A stretch of 64,000 nt of DNA from Acanthaster planci (lineage: Eukaryota > Echinodermata > Asteroidea > Valvatida > Acanthasteridae), in NCBI RefSeq assembly GCF_001949145.1, contig NW_019091556.1, positions 217,405-281,404 on the forward strand, read 5' to 3'. The stretch's first letter is position 1. Each line of letters opens with the position of its first letter. Positions 11,810 through 24,009 of the stretch are shown in pieces. A program made the translations under genes and the position numbers. The notes beneath the pieces were generated by a model that ran no database searches, was not told the DNA's origin, and worked only from the letters and a program-made list of their open reading frames with translations.

Positions 11810-14800
11810 GGTTTCAAATCACTTTCAGCTGTAACAGGGATAGAAAAATACAGGTAGGTCACACATCAGACCCCAAATTAATGGGGAAGCACAATTACAT
11901 GAGTACCTGGGTACTACAGGGTTAAAGTTGAAGCAAAATTTGTATTATTTGCTATTATGATTATTTAATCTAACTAACCCATAGACCCCAAGTAAGAATG
12001 AACTGCCTAAAAATGGTTCAAGTCCGCGGATGATGTCAAAACCCCTCAATACAAGTATCAGCGACACAAGGCACAAAAGCGAGAAATACGTGCATGATTT
12101 GAAGTACAATGGACGAACGGTTACTAATAAGGTAGAACTGGATTAATGTTTTTACGGAACTTGAAATTTTCAACAAAACATGGAGATTGCGTCTCATTAT
12201 TTCGGTATTAGAAATTTCAAGTTATTACCTACTACAGGTCTTAATTGCTACGACAATTGTCTTCTCTTTTTTTTTCCTTTCAACTCGGCGGAAGTAAATG
12301 TCTAAAGCTGTGGTGTTTAAGAAATTAGAGTGACACACAGTCATTAGATTTTTGAGCAGGCAAGACAAGAACAGAGAAATAGTGCAGGAGACCCGTACTA
12401 TTCATCCCGCGGTCGGCTCGTCAGTAGCAGTGATGACTCGCCTATGAGCCCCCGAGCAAAGCGCCGTTCGCCCCGTGCGATGGCCGCCTCAACACGGCAG
12501 GCTCCCCTCAGCTACTCGTGGCGTCGGCACACACCTACAACTGCTGTCATTACCATCATGCTTGGCATCATTGCTCCACAAGGCACTTTCATCTCGCCCC
12601 TTCCCTCGTCCAAGACTTTTTTCTCCCTCTTGTCTTAAGCAGTAGTCGGAACCCCCGGGGGTTTTTTGCATTAAAATCTCCCCAACCCGCCGGACCGATG
12701 CCTAGGCCAAGCCGAATACGTGTACCAATGTACACACGCAGCCATATTTAGCCCTCCTCTGCGGCTTTTATTTATCTTGGTTGAGTTCGCCTGTACTTTT
12801 TCCTCCTTCAGCCTGTGTGTTTGTGCGACCCTGCCAATCGCTATACGCCCTGGCTTAGCCCAATATTCAATAATCGCTCTTCTTATTGGCTGGCCTTGCC
12901 TTTGCACGCGAGGAGGGCTGAGCGCGCGCCTCACGAGGCACAAGACGCTACGGGCAAGTACTGCCATTCATGGTCCCCCGCTCGGGAAAATAAGGGAAAA
13001 ATAGAGCCAGCCTGCATTTTTTTGTCGAGAGCGAATGGGATTTTTCTTGTCACGAACTGGAGATATTTTCAGCTGATTGCGAAGTTTTTTAGGGGGAGGG
13101 CGACAGAGAGAAAGCCAGAGTGGACAGCTTGCGGCAGTTGTCTTCATCAAAGATCGCTGATGTCTGAAGAGTGCAAAGGCAAGGTGAACCGGTGAGGACT
13201 GGTCAGTTCTGGAGGGGAAGAAAAAAATCATTTCATCCCCCCAACACGACAGATGACAAACTCCTCCAAACTACCCTGAGCCGTGCTAGTCTCTAATGGC
13301 GCTGCTCGATGCTTTGTTGATGTCACAAAGTAAAACACAAATCAACATCGTTGCATTAAACGAAACTTCATTCCGGTTTTCTATAAAAGGGTAAAAAATG
13401 AGGCGAAGTCTTTATACAAGTTATTTTACACTGTGTAAACCTGGATGATTATACTGAAACATGAAACAAAATCAGTTTCAGTGCATAATTTAAATAGACT
13501 TTTAATAATGAAAATAAAATGTTATAATGGCCATATTGCGAGAGCACTTCAAATTGGAAAAGTAGTCGATTCCCTTTCATCTCAGGAAGACGAGTTACTA
13601 AATGAGGAAACATTTATTTTGACGAATTATCTAGGGGAGATTTCCGGTCGAAATGTATACAAATAACTGTTTGCTGGCCATCTGGGATAGACCTCATATT
13701 TGTCTTCACACAACCCAATGACGACAATGCAACCCAACCTAGAATTCCACTCGCAAAGAACAACAGACCGCACAGAGTCATTGGTGTGTACTTCCTGCGC
13801 ATGATCGGGGCGTGGTGCCGTGCCTCACACTACTCCGTGAAAGAAACAGAATAGACGATACGCTGCCACGTTTGGTGACGTTCTTTATGAAACTGTAAAG
13901 GCAGACGACCATATGCAAGCAAATATCCGAGAAATGATAAGTCAGTTGGAATGGAAAGGTTGGCCTTCTTGACTCTTTTCTGTTTACTTGGACAGTTCGA
14001 TACGTTAACTCACTGAGGGCAAGACGTGTTCAATCCACGCATTATTTCCGTTCGTTTGGAACCATTCCGTGGCGTTGGATTTTTATGCTCTCCATTCATA
14101 CCACCACATTTTCCCGACCACGTGATTGTTACGAAAATGTTCCTACCAGCAAATTTGACCTTTATGACACAACAATGCGCGGCGGTTAAGAAAAATCATG
14201 GACTCCAGTCTAATTACTCTATGCTGCAGCAGTTTGCTCTGCAAGGCCTGGTGTAGTTGAAGAGGGCCAGGATGACATATTAACCACGATACGGTGCAAG
14301 CAATGCCGTGAATAATTAATCATCATCAAGGGAGCAAGCTCTCAAGACATTTTTTTTTGTTTCTGCAAGTCCTCTTTCGCCTCCACACTGACCTCGTTGG
14401 CATTATAATTTCCTAGGCACAAGTGTTTTCGTCTCGTGATTCTCATGCGCATGTACACGCACACCTAGCGCTGAATATCATCACTGTGTTACAGTGTATA
14501 TCAAATTGGAGTTTCCCAAACAAATCTTACAATATTTCAAACAAGTTTCTAATTAACGGACAGATTTTTAATACTACGCCTTCGAAAGAAAACTGAGCAT
14601 CCTATTCAAACGATCTCAAGAGTATCATGTTTCTTCATGAAATGTACAACGGAAAAGATATATAAGCCCTAGTTTATGCTTTGGCTTTGTACTGTCAATT
14701 TTAAGTCACCATGTTCACAATATTAGAAGCTGTGTGGGGAATCATTCGTGTGAGAACTGCTAAATTTAGAAGTTTAGCCAGGACACTGTTGACAAGGAGA

Positions 14801-14900
14801 CAAGGCTGTAGACGGGCCCAACAGTTCTGTGAATAGTGCAAGCCACAGTACACATGAACTATGCCCGCCATTGCCCGAGGTCCAACCACACACAAGCCAA
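11810..14900. other. Non-coding stretch with a weak TATA-ORF candidate
   Basis: No recognised gene. 12390-12520 is CpG-rich. A consensus-like TATAAAAGG at 13382-13390 lies about 55 bases before an ATG at 13445 that opens a 73-codon frame in AT-rich DNA. The peptide contains an acidic stretch (SSQEDELLNEETF) but no known domain. Without homology this is only a pairing of signals. The rest shows AT-rich sequence and scattered CpGs. Confidence 0.4.
12390..12520. other. CpG-rich patch
   Basis: About a dozen CpGs in about 120 bases (cores such as CCGCGGTCGG and GCGCCGTTCG), unlike the flanking DNA. No TATA box and no frame with recognisable protein similarity is attached. Confidence 0.4.
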
Positions 14901-14916
14901 TTGCTAGAATTGACCC

Positions 14917-15060
14917 TACAGCGCTCTACAACGGGACTCCACAAACACTGCGAGTAGATCCCGCGCGCAAAAACGTCTAATCACAGAGCGCTGTACGCCC
15001 AACCATACCGCTCGCTGTATGCAAGCTATATAAAAACGCTGTAGGTTGAGGGGAAGGGAG
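14917..15060 (+). promoter_or_regulatory. Candidate TATA promoter with a 24-bp-spaced CGCTGTA motif array
   Basis: A strong TATA string, TATATAAAAA, lies at 15027-15036. CGCTGTA occurs at 14989-14995, 15013-15019 and 15037-15043, exactly 24 bases apart, bracketing the TATA box. The reverse complement TACAGCG starts at 14917, which is 72 bases (three spacings) before the first direct copy. The outer inverted pair extends to 11 perfect bases (14917-14927 against 14985-14995). If the TATA box works, transcription would start near 15058. The first ATG, at 15097, has a favourable context (A at -3, G at +4). The 90-codon frame it opens is unrecognised and contains a splice-acceptor-like sequence ending at 15251. 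The arrangement is seen directly; promoter function is inferred. Confidence 0.4.
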
Positions 15061-16153
15061 GTTTAGACATCTCCGGGGCAAAAAGGAAGGGAAAAAATGG
15101 AAGGAAGGAAAAATACTCTGACGTTTTTTTTGTCGACTGGGGTACGCCAAATTGAGTGGAGAGCCGACAGTAAGGTTGTCATGAACTGTACATTTATGGG
15201 CATTATGTCACCGTGTGCCTATAGACAGCGTGTGTGTTTTTGCTTCCGCAGGAAATGTGCCGCGCGTGAAAGATTTTTTCCCCTAATTTCACTGTTCAAG
15301 GTGTATAAAGGCACATGCACATTTGAAACGATTGTGATCCCAATTTTTTTCCAAAACAAAATTTACTAAAATTCACATCGCATTCCCATATTTCTTGCCA
15401 ATCGCTGCAGAGAAAAGTCTAATTATTAGTTCGCCCAAAGGAACAAAATTCATCCAATTTTCTGCTAGTGCTCTAGTTACATGAAATATTTCTTCACCAA
15501 ATCGGTGATTCGCCCGCAAATCATCTGAAATAGATCCAGAAACTACAAATAGCATGCCATCTACCTCAATTCTAAAATGACGCCTCTGCTTTTAAACGTT
15601 TTCTTAAAATCAAGATAGCCACCCCTATCCGTACATAAACTACAATATCTTGATAGAAAAACGTCGATCGAATTAGATGTTAAGAGATTATATTTAATCT
15701 GTGCGGTACTTAACTCCAACTATTGGATATTCAAGAGCAAACTGAGTGATAACTCATATAAATCTCTTTAAAGGAACCACATGACTGAGGGCGGTGAAAC
15801 AGCACAGGAGTAATACCTGTCAAAGGTTAACCCTAAACTTAATTTATGCCCTTAAACACTCCGGAAACTACAGTCCGAAGCGGGCCAGGCTCGCGTGGAT
15901 TGGTCATACCCTTTACAAGCAATCCCCACGAACCTAACACCGTTTTAAAGGGGCAGTGTACAGAATCATTGGCAGATTCACCGACTTCAAGTAGAATTCT
16001 GCTTGCAGCAGAATAACGTACATAGAGTTTGTTAGAATCGGATCTCTCTGTCCAATGCGTGGGAGGATCCCCCTTACCACAGAGCGCATATCGGAGCAAG
16101 AAATCGTGGAAACATATTTCATTGCGATTGAAATTAGTGCGTGAAAACCAATT
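15061..16153 (+). other. Possible 5-prime transcribed region, unproven
   Basis: The stretch lies between the candidate TATA box and the candidate signal-peptide exon. It contains a pyrimidine-rich acceptor-like site ending at 15251 (GCTTCCGCAG), preceded by a donor-like GTAAGG at 15180, which would make a 72-base intron. It also contains a good donor GTAAGT at 16154. None of the frames through it is recognisable. It may be 5-prime untranslated sequence, or simply intergenic. Confidence 0.2.
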
Positions 16154-16235
16154 GGTAAGTGTTATACCAAGCGCTGTCTGCCACTTTTGCCAAAATTATG
16201 GTCATTTTCAAAATTAAATTTGCTTTATTTCACAG

Positions 16236-16298
16236 AAAAAATGACATACATGCTAATGATGGTGGTATTCGCACACCTCATTCAGGGAGTTTCGCCAG
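16236..16298 (+). CDS. Candidate first coding exon encoding a signal peptide
   Basis: A pyrimidine-rich acceptor (TTGCTTTATTTCACAG) ends at 16235, five bases before an ATG at 16241. The frame runs 19 codons and one extra base to a near-consensus donor, CAG followed by GTAAGC, at 16299. The peptide is very hydrophobic (MLMMVVF core) and ends QGVSPG, as in a secretory signal peptide with small residues before the junction. The phase-1 junction just after the leader is typical of secreted or membrane proteins built from phase-1 modules such as Ig, EGF or CUB domains. A good donor at 16154 would give an 82-base upstream intron, so the preceding exon would be 5-prime untranslated. No matching downstream exon was found in the window. 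A similar leader occurs at 45657. Splice signals and frame are seen; the gene is inference. Chance cannot be excluded. Confidence 0.3.
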
Positions 16299-16337
16299 GT
16301 AAGCGTATTCCTTGGAAGACTTGTTTGACAGCTTTGT

Positions 16338-16378
16338 AGTTATTACAAAGTTATTACGCTCGCGAGTTATTACGCTCC
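16338..16378 (+). repeat. Three direct copies of AGTTATTAC
   Basis: AGTTATTAC occurs at 16338-16346, 16349-16357 and 16365-16373; the last two extend to GTTATTACGCTC. The short cluster lies 40 bases inside the putative intron after the signal-peptide exon. No function assigned. Confidence 0.5.
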
Positions 16379-16399
16379 TTTAACGTTCCCCTTAATAAA

Positions 16400-19300
16400 C
16401 CAGAAACACCCCGAGCAGGTCAAATTAAAATTATAATTTCAGCATGATTGTGGGCGCTAATTTCGTGCGGTCTGGAGCCCTCTTTTTTCGTCCTCTACGG
16501 GTATGTTTGGCGTGAGGTTTCGAGAGGGAGCAAGGAAGGGGAATATAAGTACCACACAAGTAATCAATGATTATTGAAGAAGATAGATACCGCTGCAACA
16601 GATACAATGATAAGGATTCGACACTGGCAATCAGATATCTAGAGTGATTCCACACTTGACGTTTGGGGCTCACGCCAGGATACCAATGGAGAAAGCAATA
16701 CGACGTATCTTGATTTGGGTTAATTTTCGAAAATTGTGAAATGGCCGAAGGGGCAAAGATGGTTCTTAGATCAAATGATAATAATCTAAATAAGGGAACT
16801 TTTTGCCACCGTTTGATTTTTGAGAGAGCGCGAGAAATACTACCCAGTCCTTTTGACATCGACGAGCCATGAGAACAACTGCCTGACAAATATCGAAGGT
16901 GACATTTGGACAAATCCTAAGACATTTCGTGAGTTTATGATGGAATCAGGCATTTTAATAGTTTTTGTGAGATATATTTCAGTTTGAAAATTTATATTTC
17001 ATATTACTTATAATGTGCTCGAAATGTTTATCTACAAACTATTAATTGAACAATTCAAACAAGTAAAACCCTAATTCTTTCTTATTTAAAAGAAAAGGGA
17101 AAAAAGGAAAAATGCAGGTAATTATTGCCTTGTAGTAAGCCTGGCAAGGAGAGGCCAAGGTTTACATCACGCTATACGGCTGTTCCATGTACTCTCTCTG
17201 TGATATTACACGCCTCGAACAATAACTAATCACACTAATTAATTATCACGAGAGGGAAGCATTTTTGCCGCTAGGTAAGGTGTCAGTAATGGAACAATCA
17301 AACCTGCTATTGTCTCTGCAAAATCACATCTCATGTCTCAATTACCGGAGTTAACCGCTAGTTCCTGAACCGTAATGCTTGCGAGTAATTGATTCGTTAA
17401 GTAACACTGTCAGGCGACAGATGAGCTATAATAGAGTTGATGTCATTATTTTCACCATCAACGCTTCCAAAACTAAGGGTGTCATCTAGCCGTGAATCTG
17501 TTACATAATGCTGCGAAAAGGACCCTGCGGTTTTTTTCCTTTCACAAACTTATCAAAGCTCAAAATTTGGAACTTTGGAAAACGTGAAGACATTTTCACA
17601 GTAACTGGCGGCAAATACTATAGGAGATTGTTAAAAGTCACAATGACATAACATAAACCACTAGAACTGATGTGGAGCGGGAACTAGCAAAAAGAACGAA
17701 AGGTAAAACGACGCTGCAAACATTCAGCACTGGAGAAAAAATAAACAAATTCAGCTGAAAGAGCCTTTAGTCCGCCTTTTCACTCAAAATTCTATGTAAT
17801 CATCACAAAGCAAAGCAAAGACTGCAGACTTTGCCAGTCTGATTAAAGAAAGGCTCAACCTTACCTTTGTGCGTGACACTGTGGTCCGATGGGGATCTAG
17901 TAGACGAAATGATTCCTGTCGACATTTGGAGTATCCGTGGTAAACGAAGGCAGATGACAAAGACAATTCCTATGCACTGAGGGAGCGAACTTGGAAGTTT
18001 GGCTGTAGCACCGTCGAGTTACCCGAAGATACGGCATTAACAAACTGTTAGACCAGACACACAAAAAGGCAACAATCAAAATGTCGCTTAATTAACATGA
18101 AACACACTGCACAGCATAGAAATGAGCTTCAAAAGCCTCGGTTATGTGGCAGGTATAAATACCGATGCCTGAGAATTACTGCAATGAGCTGAAGGACGCT
18201 GTTAGTCGATATCCACCCCACCCCCTTCGTGAGGACGGTTTCAGTATTGACAAATTCTAATCTCGTAATACGTAAGGCTTGTGCACCTAATTTACACTGA
18301 CGACACATTGCAAGTTTGTTAGTCTTTCTTCAAGTACGAAGTGATGTGAAATCCGATAGATGACCGGTGAAGAAGGGCAGTTACTGGCGTTACACGCATT
18401 AAGCACAAGGTTTGATAACGTTTGTTGATCCATGCAGGACGTGTTATTATTCCTCCATGGTTGATCCAGCGTAAGTCAGTCAAGATTGTCAAGCCTGAAG
18501 AATGGGTGATACCATACCATTGTCTCGCGCTCTCTCCAGAAGACTTACCCGTAGCACTCCAAATGGATTCAACAACAAAAACAAAAACATCCTGACAAAA
18601 AAGAAGACTGCTTCCCCTTTTTTGGACTTCGCTCGGCTATTCCAAAGACCATGGCCGGAGAAAGACGGCGCAAAACTGGCAGACAATGGCTGCGAAAGGC
18701 CATGCTGTCTGGGAACACAGTAACTATTTTTCATTGCCTAGTTAGCGGTGTATTCAGCTGTCCAAAGACCGGTAACTTCGGCTTAAGTGGTTTGAGCGAA
18801 CGCCCAATCAAGCAGCATTCACAAATGTAGTGTACGTTTTCAGGATAGTCTTGATGGCCGGGTACAATAAACAAAGCCTCACTGAGTAATGTGCTCGGTT
18901 GCGCATTTTGACATATCTTCAGCGACTAAGGATACTCCCAAATTTACCTCGTCATACAATGAAGAGTACCCCGCACATGCTTGAAAGTAATTCTTTTGGA
19001 ATATTTATGGCGAGAAATTCTGTAATCAAATTATGGAGAGTAAACTTACACTTCACTTTTCAGGCGTCTTGTTGTTAGGCGTACAAAAGCATGCCGAAAA
19101 ATAAATGAAAAAATAAATTTTGGTCAATCTGTACAAGACACTCTGAAAGTAGATTTTACCATTTCAACGACAGCACAGTCAGTTTATCTTCGAAATTGAT
19201 TGTCTGCTTGTCACTACTCTCTTCTGATCCTTCGGTGAATTTTTCATCTGAATTCACAGACTATTCGCTTTCCACATGGTTGCACAACCATGAAAACTCG

Positions 19301-19800
19301 ACCAACATCGAGACAAATATCTGGTGCACTTATGTAACATGATCTCCAGAAACCTTTTCAACTACATTCAAGAATAATTCAGGTCGTTTGGTTGCGGTGA
19401 GCGACGATTCGAGTCGCTAAGTGATTTCAAACCACACAATTCACAATGGTCTCTGACGATCACTAACCTAAACGCAAAAAGACGTTCCACACACTGCATG
19501 TGAATAAAGAGAAAAAAAACGAACAGGCAAACAAACGTTCAGCGTAAAGGTTTATAAGCATCTTCGACAATATGTGTGACAGAGTTTGGTCACTAATTAA
19601 CAACTGTTTTGACACTGTATTGAACGTTTTTAGTGAGTGACTAAGTTAGAGACAGACAGATCGCGACAAGGTCAAAACACCATGTCCACTCTCGAACTAA
19701 CAGCCAAAGCAGGGACGACATAGCCTCTTACTAAACAAACAGTCAAACAGATAGCTCACAAAGCCAGCAGATAAACAAGTCAACAAAGAAACCATCCCGA
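16400..19800. other. Non-coding stretch, no gene recognised
   Basis: The 160-codon minus-strand frame at 16431-16913 shows no domain. A 12-base palindrome GGTATAAATACC lies at 18152-18163. TAATTA-type cores cluster near 17240. GTTGATCCA is repeated at about 18424 and 18460. AGCGAC and GTCGCT form a small stem at 19400-19418. Nothing supports a gene. Confidence 0.5.
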
Positions 19801-19827
19801 CAAACAACTTTCTCCGATTAGATTTTA

Positions 19828-19864
19828 TCGACCGGTCTGTGATATCCCATATCACAGGGGTCGA
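19828..19864. repeat. Imperfect hairpin with a perfect CTGTGATAT core
   Basis: CTGTGATAT and ATATCACAG face each other around CCC, giving nine perfect base pairs. Outside the core TCGACC pairs with GGTCGA across a two-base bulge. A related but weaker stem with the same core (CTGTGAT/ATCACAG) occurs at 1449-1469. Too short for a pre-miRNA; possibly the footprint of a small element or a dimeric protein site. Confidence 0.6.
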
Positions 19865-19899
19865 CTCGTCTCCTCTCTCTCCTCTCTAAACCAAATCAT

Positions 19900-22800
19900 T
19901 CCGCTGAGAGGCATTGCATTACGGCTGGACAATACCCCATCGGAAGTTGTCTGTCACCGGCCCCTTGTTCGGACCCAGCCAGGCCAGATCCGATTTGTAA
20001 CCCATATTGGCTTAATCTCCCATCCCAGTCAAGCATTCTAGCCCTAAAGTTGACGTACCCACTGCTTGTTCGTTGATGCTTTAATCGCTAAAATAGATAA
20101 CCAGACAATGACTTGTTATGTCGATTGTTTTGCCACGTAACCTGCCTACGCTTGCCTCATCCAATACCGCAATTTCACTCCCGATTTATGGAAACACAAC
20201 TGGAGTTGACCGCAGCCCAACATTCCAGTGTGCGTGACACTCGACCTCAGAGTAAAGAAAACAACAAACTCGTCGGCTACAAATTGGTGGGCCATTTTCT
20301 ACATTTGTAGCAGGTTGACGGGGGAGTTTATCTTCTCCTGGGTACAAACCTGAGTGGCGGTGTACTCTTTCGCGGCAGGGGGGCAGCAACACGAGATGGT
20401 TGCCGAATGGCATCACATCTCCACCAGCCGCCTTCGCTAGCTGCCATACAACCGTGTCAAGGCCCGTCCTGCCGCCAGAACTCGGGGCCGCATTTTCCCG
20501 ACAAGCAGACGACACGGTAACTGGCAACACGGGTGAAATATTCGGTGATGGAAGAAACAAGGGCGACTTGGGTTGGACAAATTATACGTGATGGAGAACA
20601 CGTGTGTATGTGGGGGGGGGGCTTAAAAAGGGAAAGGCAAAGACTAAAGTCTGCTCATCCTGAAAGGGTCCACGCTAATGGAGGAAAACCTCAATGGGTC
20701 CCAAACTTTCTCCTTTAGTCATGCATGGCTATCGACAGTATCTTTAATTTCCTCCCGATACCAGAACAGTAACTCCGTTTCACAAACCATCACAATTTTG
20801 GGTGAAATAGTACTGAGTAATATGAATGTTTCTCCGAAGCAAGATTAGAAAGAATATTTGGTGATACCAGAGTCTCTTGGTACCTTGATAGACAAGCCAT
20901 CCCAAGTGAGGTGATTAATGAAGTGGTCTTGTTCACATTTACTGCAAAGTTAATTTTCTGCTCTGGTTCGCTTTCTAATTTGATTTCACCCCGTCTGCAC
21001 GTACAAACTCATCCGCTTTCCAGTTCTCGCCTGCCTCTCTTCAAAATCTTTGCCCTGACAAGAGTTACAGGTGCACCCAAACCCGATCGACTCGATAATG
21101 TTAAAAAATGTGTCCTTATCTTCAATTTGAATTTGTTTGGGAAAGATATAAATAGTCATTTAAAAATATTTTTGCCAACTTGGTTGTTTATTCTGACGCA
21201 TCTCATTTCTTAAATTCATTTGGCCAGAAAAGTCTTCAAAACAGCATTTCTTTCATGGATGCTCCGATATCACCTCAGAGGATGCCATTGTTCCGGAAGA
21301 TTTGATCGTATGTTCTAACAGTTCCTCAAGACACAAAGACATCAGCACTTGCCTGCGCTCATTGCATTATGTTGACTTCAAAATAACACAATCTGCTTTG
21401 GCCATGCCGAGGTGCTAAATCGCTCGGAGGGATATCTTGTAGCAGACAGCAATCAACTTCGCTCACGACTCCGAACTTTCCAAAGTGCCAAGGAAGAATC
21501 AGCAGGATCTTTCTGTTCGGTGTCATCGTATTAAGCCAACGTGTTAACTGCCCGTGCGGCCGTGAGGTGTCAAGATAAATAAGAGATTATAAAGTCTGTA
21601 TTAAAGTGTGAAAATGAAATCTTGCGAGACTGAGCAAGTACAAAAGCTCCAGTATTCTTAAAAGTGGAGTTTCTTTCAGGAAAAAATCTGCAGTATTAGA
21701 TGCGGATGAAGGCACACTGATTCATTGCTTACAATGTATCTTTGGAAAACAAAAATAAATTCACATACGCACAGATTCATAAATCGCGTTACTTATCTAA
21801 TTCAATGTTGAGTTTACTGAGGTTGAGGTAAATACTGTAAAATTTCTAAAAGGTTCGTCTCATATGTACAAGAGCGACATTTGCTTTCATGGTTCCGGAA
21901 CACGGTATGGAACCAAAGTGGACTCACAAGACCAAGAGACAAACGATACGACGGAACTGGGTTAGATTTGTCGTCACAGGTTGATACCAGCGATAAGATT
22001 GCTTCAAAGTGTCAGAGCACCACCACTCCAATTCCAAAGTCCAAGAATTAAACCAGTTGTTGGCTGATCTTTCGTGTAATCCACCCGCCGTACGGCACGG
22101 GTCAAGCTCCCCCTGCCTCCACGGCTAATCCCCTCTCCAAGGCAGATCAAATTCCCAATGTTTTCTAGACAAATACAGCCTTGTTTTTTAGGAAGGGGCT
22201 GCCATTTTCTTTTTAATTAAGGGTCTTCTTGTCGATGTCAGCACGCCTTGTTGCTGGTAGGTGAACATTTCGGGCATCGCTTGTTGGCTTGTGTTTTTTA
22301 TAGCAAGTACACCGTTCTGCTTCTGACTGGCAGGGCTGACAAGCCGGTCAGAGTGATTTATGACAACTTGATGAGTTTTCTCCCGTTCATTCGGGCCAGC
22401 TTTGCAAAATGCTGGCTGGCCTTCTCTTTGTTAGAGTTTTGAAACGGAAAACACTTTGGAATTAAATGTTATTCCGAGGATTCTAGAAAGATATTCACCG
22501 AGCACGTCACAAAGCAGACAAAAAACCCATGGTTTTTCATTTTCATATTCCCTCATAAGCTGTAATACATTTCGTTTCGTTGACATAGCTTCGCACTTCA
22601 GCTTGACTTTCGTTCGATGTATACCAGCATGACCGCGAAGTAGTACCACTCCAAATACACTTGAAAAGGTCACGCCGTATCATAGGATAAGGTCAAGAAA
22701 GCGAACAATGAAAACTCGCAACCGATTTCATGGCAATAGACCACAAGCATTGCATATTGCTGTTTCATTTGGTCGTTGATCGATTCTTATGTGTTTACTG

Positions 22801-24000
22801 GGTCTGCAGATGAGTACTGTTGTTCCACAACGACGTTAATTCGCTACACGCAGTTCAGTTCCATATTCTTGCACAAAGAAAGCTGCTTGGTCAAACCTAC
22901 CCGTGCTCAAGAAGTCGAAAGTACAGAATCCATTCAATGAAAGGAGAAAAACCCACAGCCTATCGTTAATCCTGTTCCACGGTGGTGAAATAACCTTTCT
23001 GAGCACTTTCAAGAGCGCATTGTTCATGGGAGCCACGTCTTAACCCTGAGCTCCTGCATGTGCTAAATACTAAGGGAGGGAATGGACGGGAACATAGCCC
23101 CCATGCTGATATGTATTTGCGTTTTGTACTCTTTGCCATTTCGGGGGTTGCAAGCTTGCCTGAGGCAGCCGTGGTTGTCTGAATGCAAACATGGCAGCTG
23201 CTGCAACACAAGGTCGTGGAGACAACATCAATGAAGCTAGTCATGTTCTCAAGCAAGACAGAACCCCTTACCTTTAAACTCAACAAACTCGACTACTGTT
23301 TTGTAAGAATCTACAAAATTACTGAAGTACCAGTTCAACAAGCTATCACCGAGTTAGCAGAGCGGGAGAGATCGTTTCCCTATCAATAAAACGAAATATA
23401 TATGTTGGAATTTTTCTTTGGAACGAATACGCAAAGACTTTCGCTCTCCCGGTGAAAATCGACCCCACCACCGCAGTCGACGAGGATTTTGTTCAGCTTG
23501 AACGTCTTCATTTAAATGGAACCTAACCTGTTTAAGTTTATGACAGGCTTGGCTTAGTAGCTGTCTTGTCCATTCAGCACAGGTCAAATGAGGTAAAGGC
23601 TTCCTTTATTAAGGTGTTTATTCGTTACATTCATGCGCGAGGAAGCGCATCGGTCGATATTTCTACTGAAATTTACCACACGACTTAACGAGTGGTTGTG
23701 ACACCTAAACCCCATCAACGACTCAGGATATCGCGGTCAGCTAGTCTCAAGTGAAGTTCTAATTATAATTTTTGATATGTGGCAGCTCGATAGTTCTGGG
23801 AATTTTTTCATCATCTGGAAGAAGACAATAGGAACTCAAGGTGTCAAATTGAGATGTCTGTCTTCGTCTTCGTGTCAACCAAGACTTCCGGCAAAGTACT
23901 CTACATGGCTAAAAAATAAGAAGTAAGTTCAGTCTGACAGAAATGTGACTTCGACCTCCAAGGTAAAAGCAAACATGTTTTTGATATCAGACGGGATCCG
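19900..24000. other. Non-coding stretch with a CpG-rich patch
   Basis: About 20330-20560 is GC- and CpG-rich and is open in opposing frames (124 codons on minus), but neither peptide is recognisable. A run of ten G bases occurs near 20611-20620. 22080-22260 combines a GC-rich segment with TTTTTAATTAAGGG, a layout that could be regulatory. A short ATG frame at 23191 (28 codons, beginning MAAAATQGRG) has a good start context but no homology or splice donor. Confidence 0.45.
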
Positions 24001-24009
24001 CAGTGGTTT

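Noticed and set aside
18458-18467. TGGTTGATCC, like the start of 18S rRNA
   Set aside because: The following bases do not continue as 18S rRNA; only about ten bases match.
23191-23277. Short frame beginning MAAAATQGRG with good start context
   Set aside because: Only 28 codons, no donor site before the stop and no homology.
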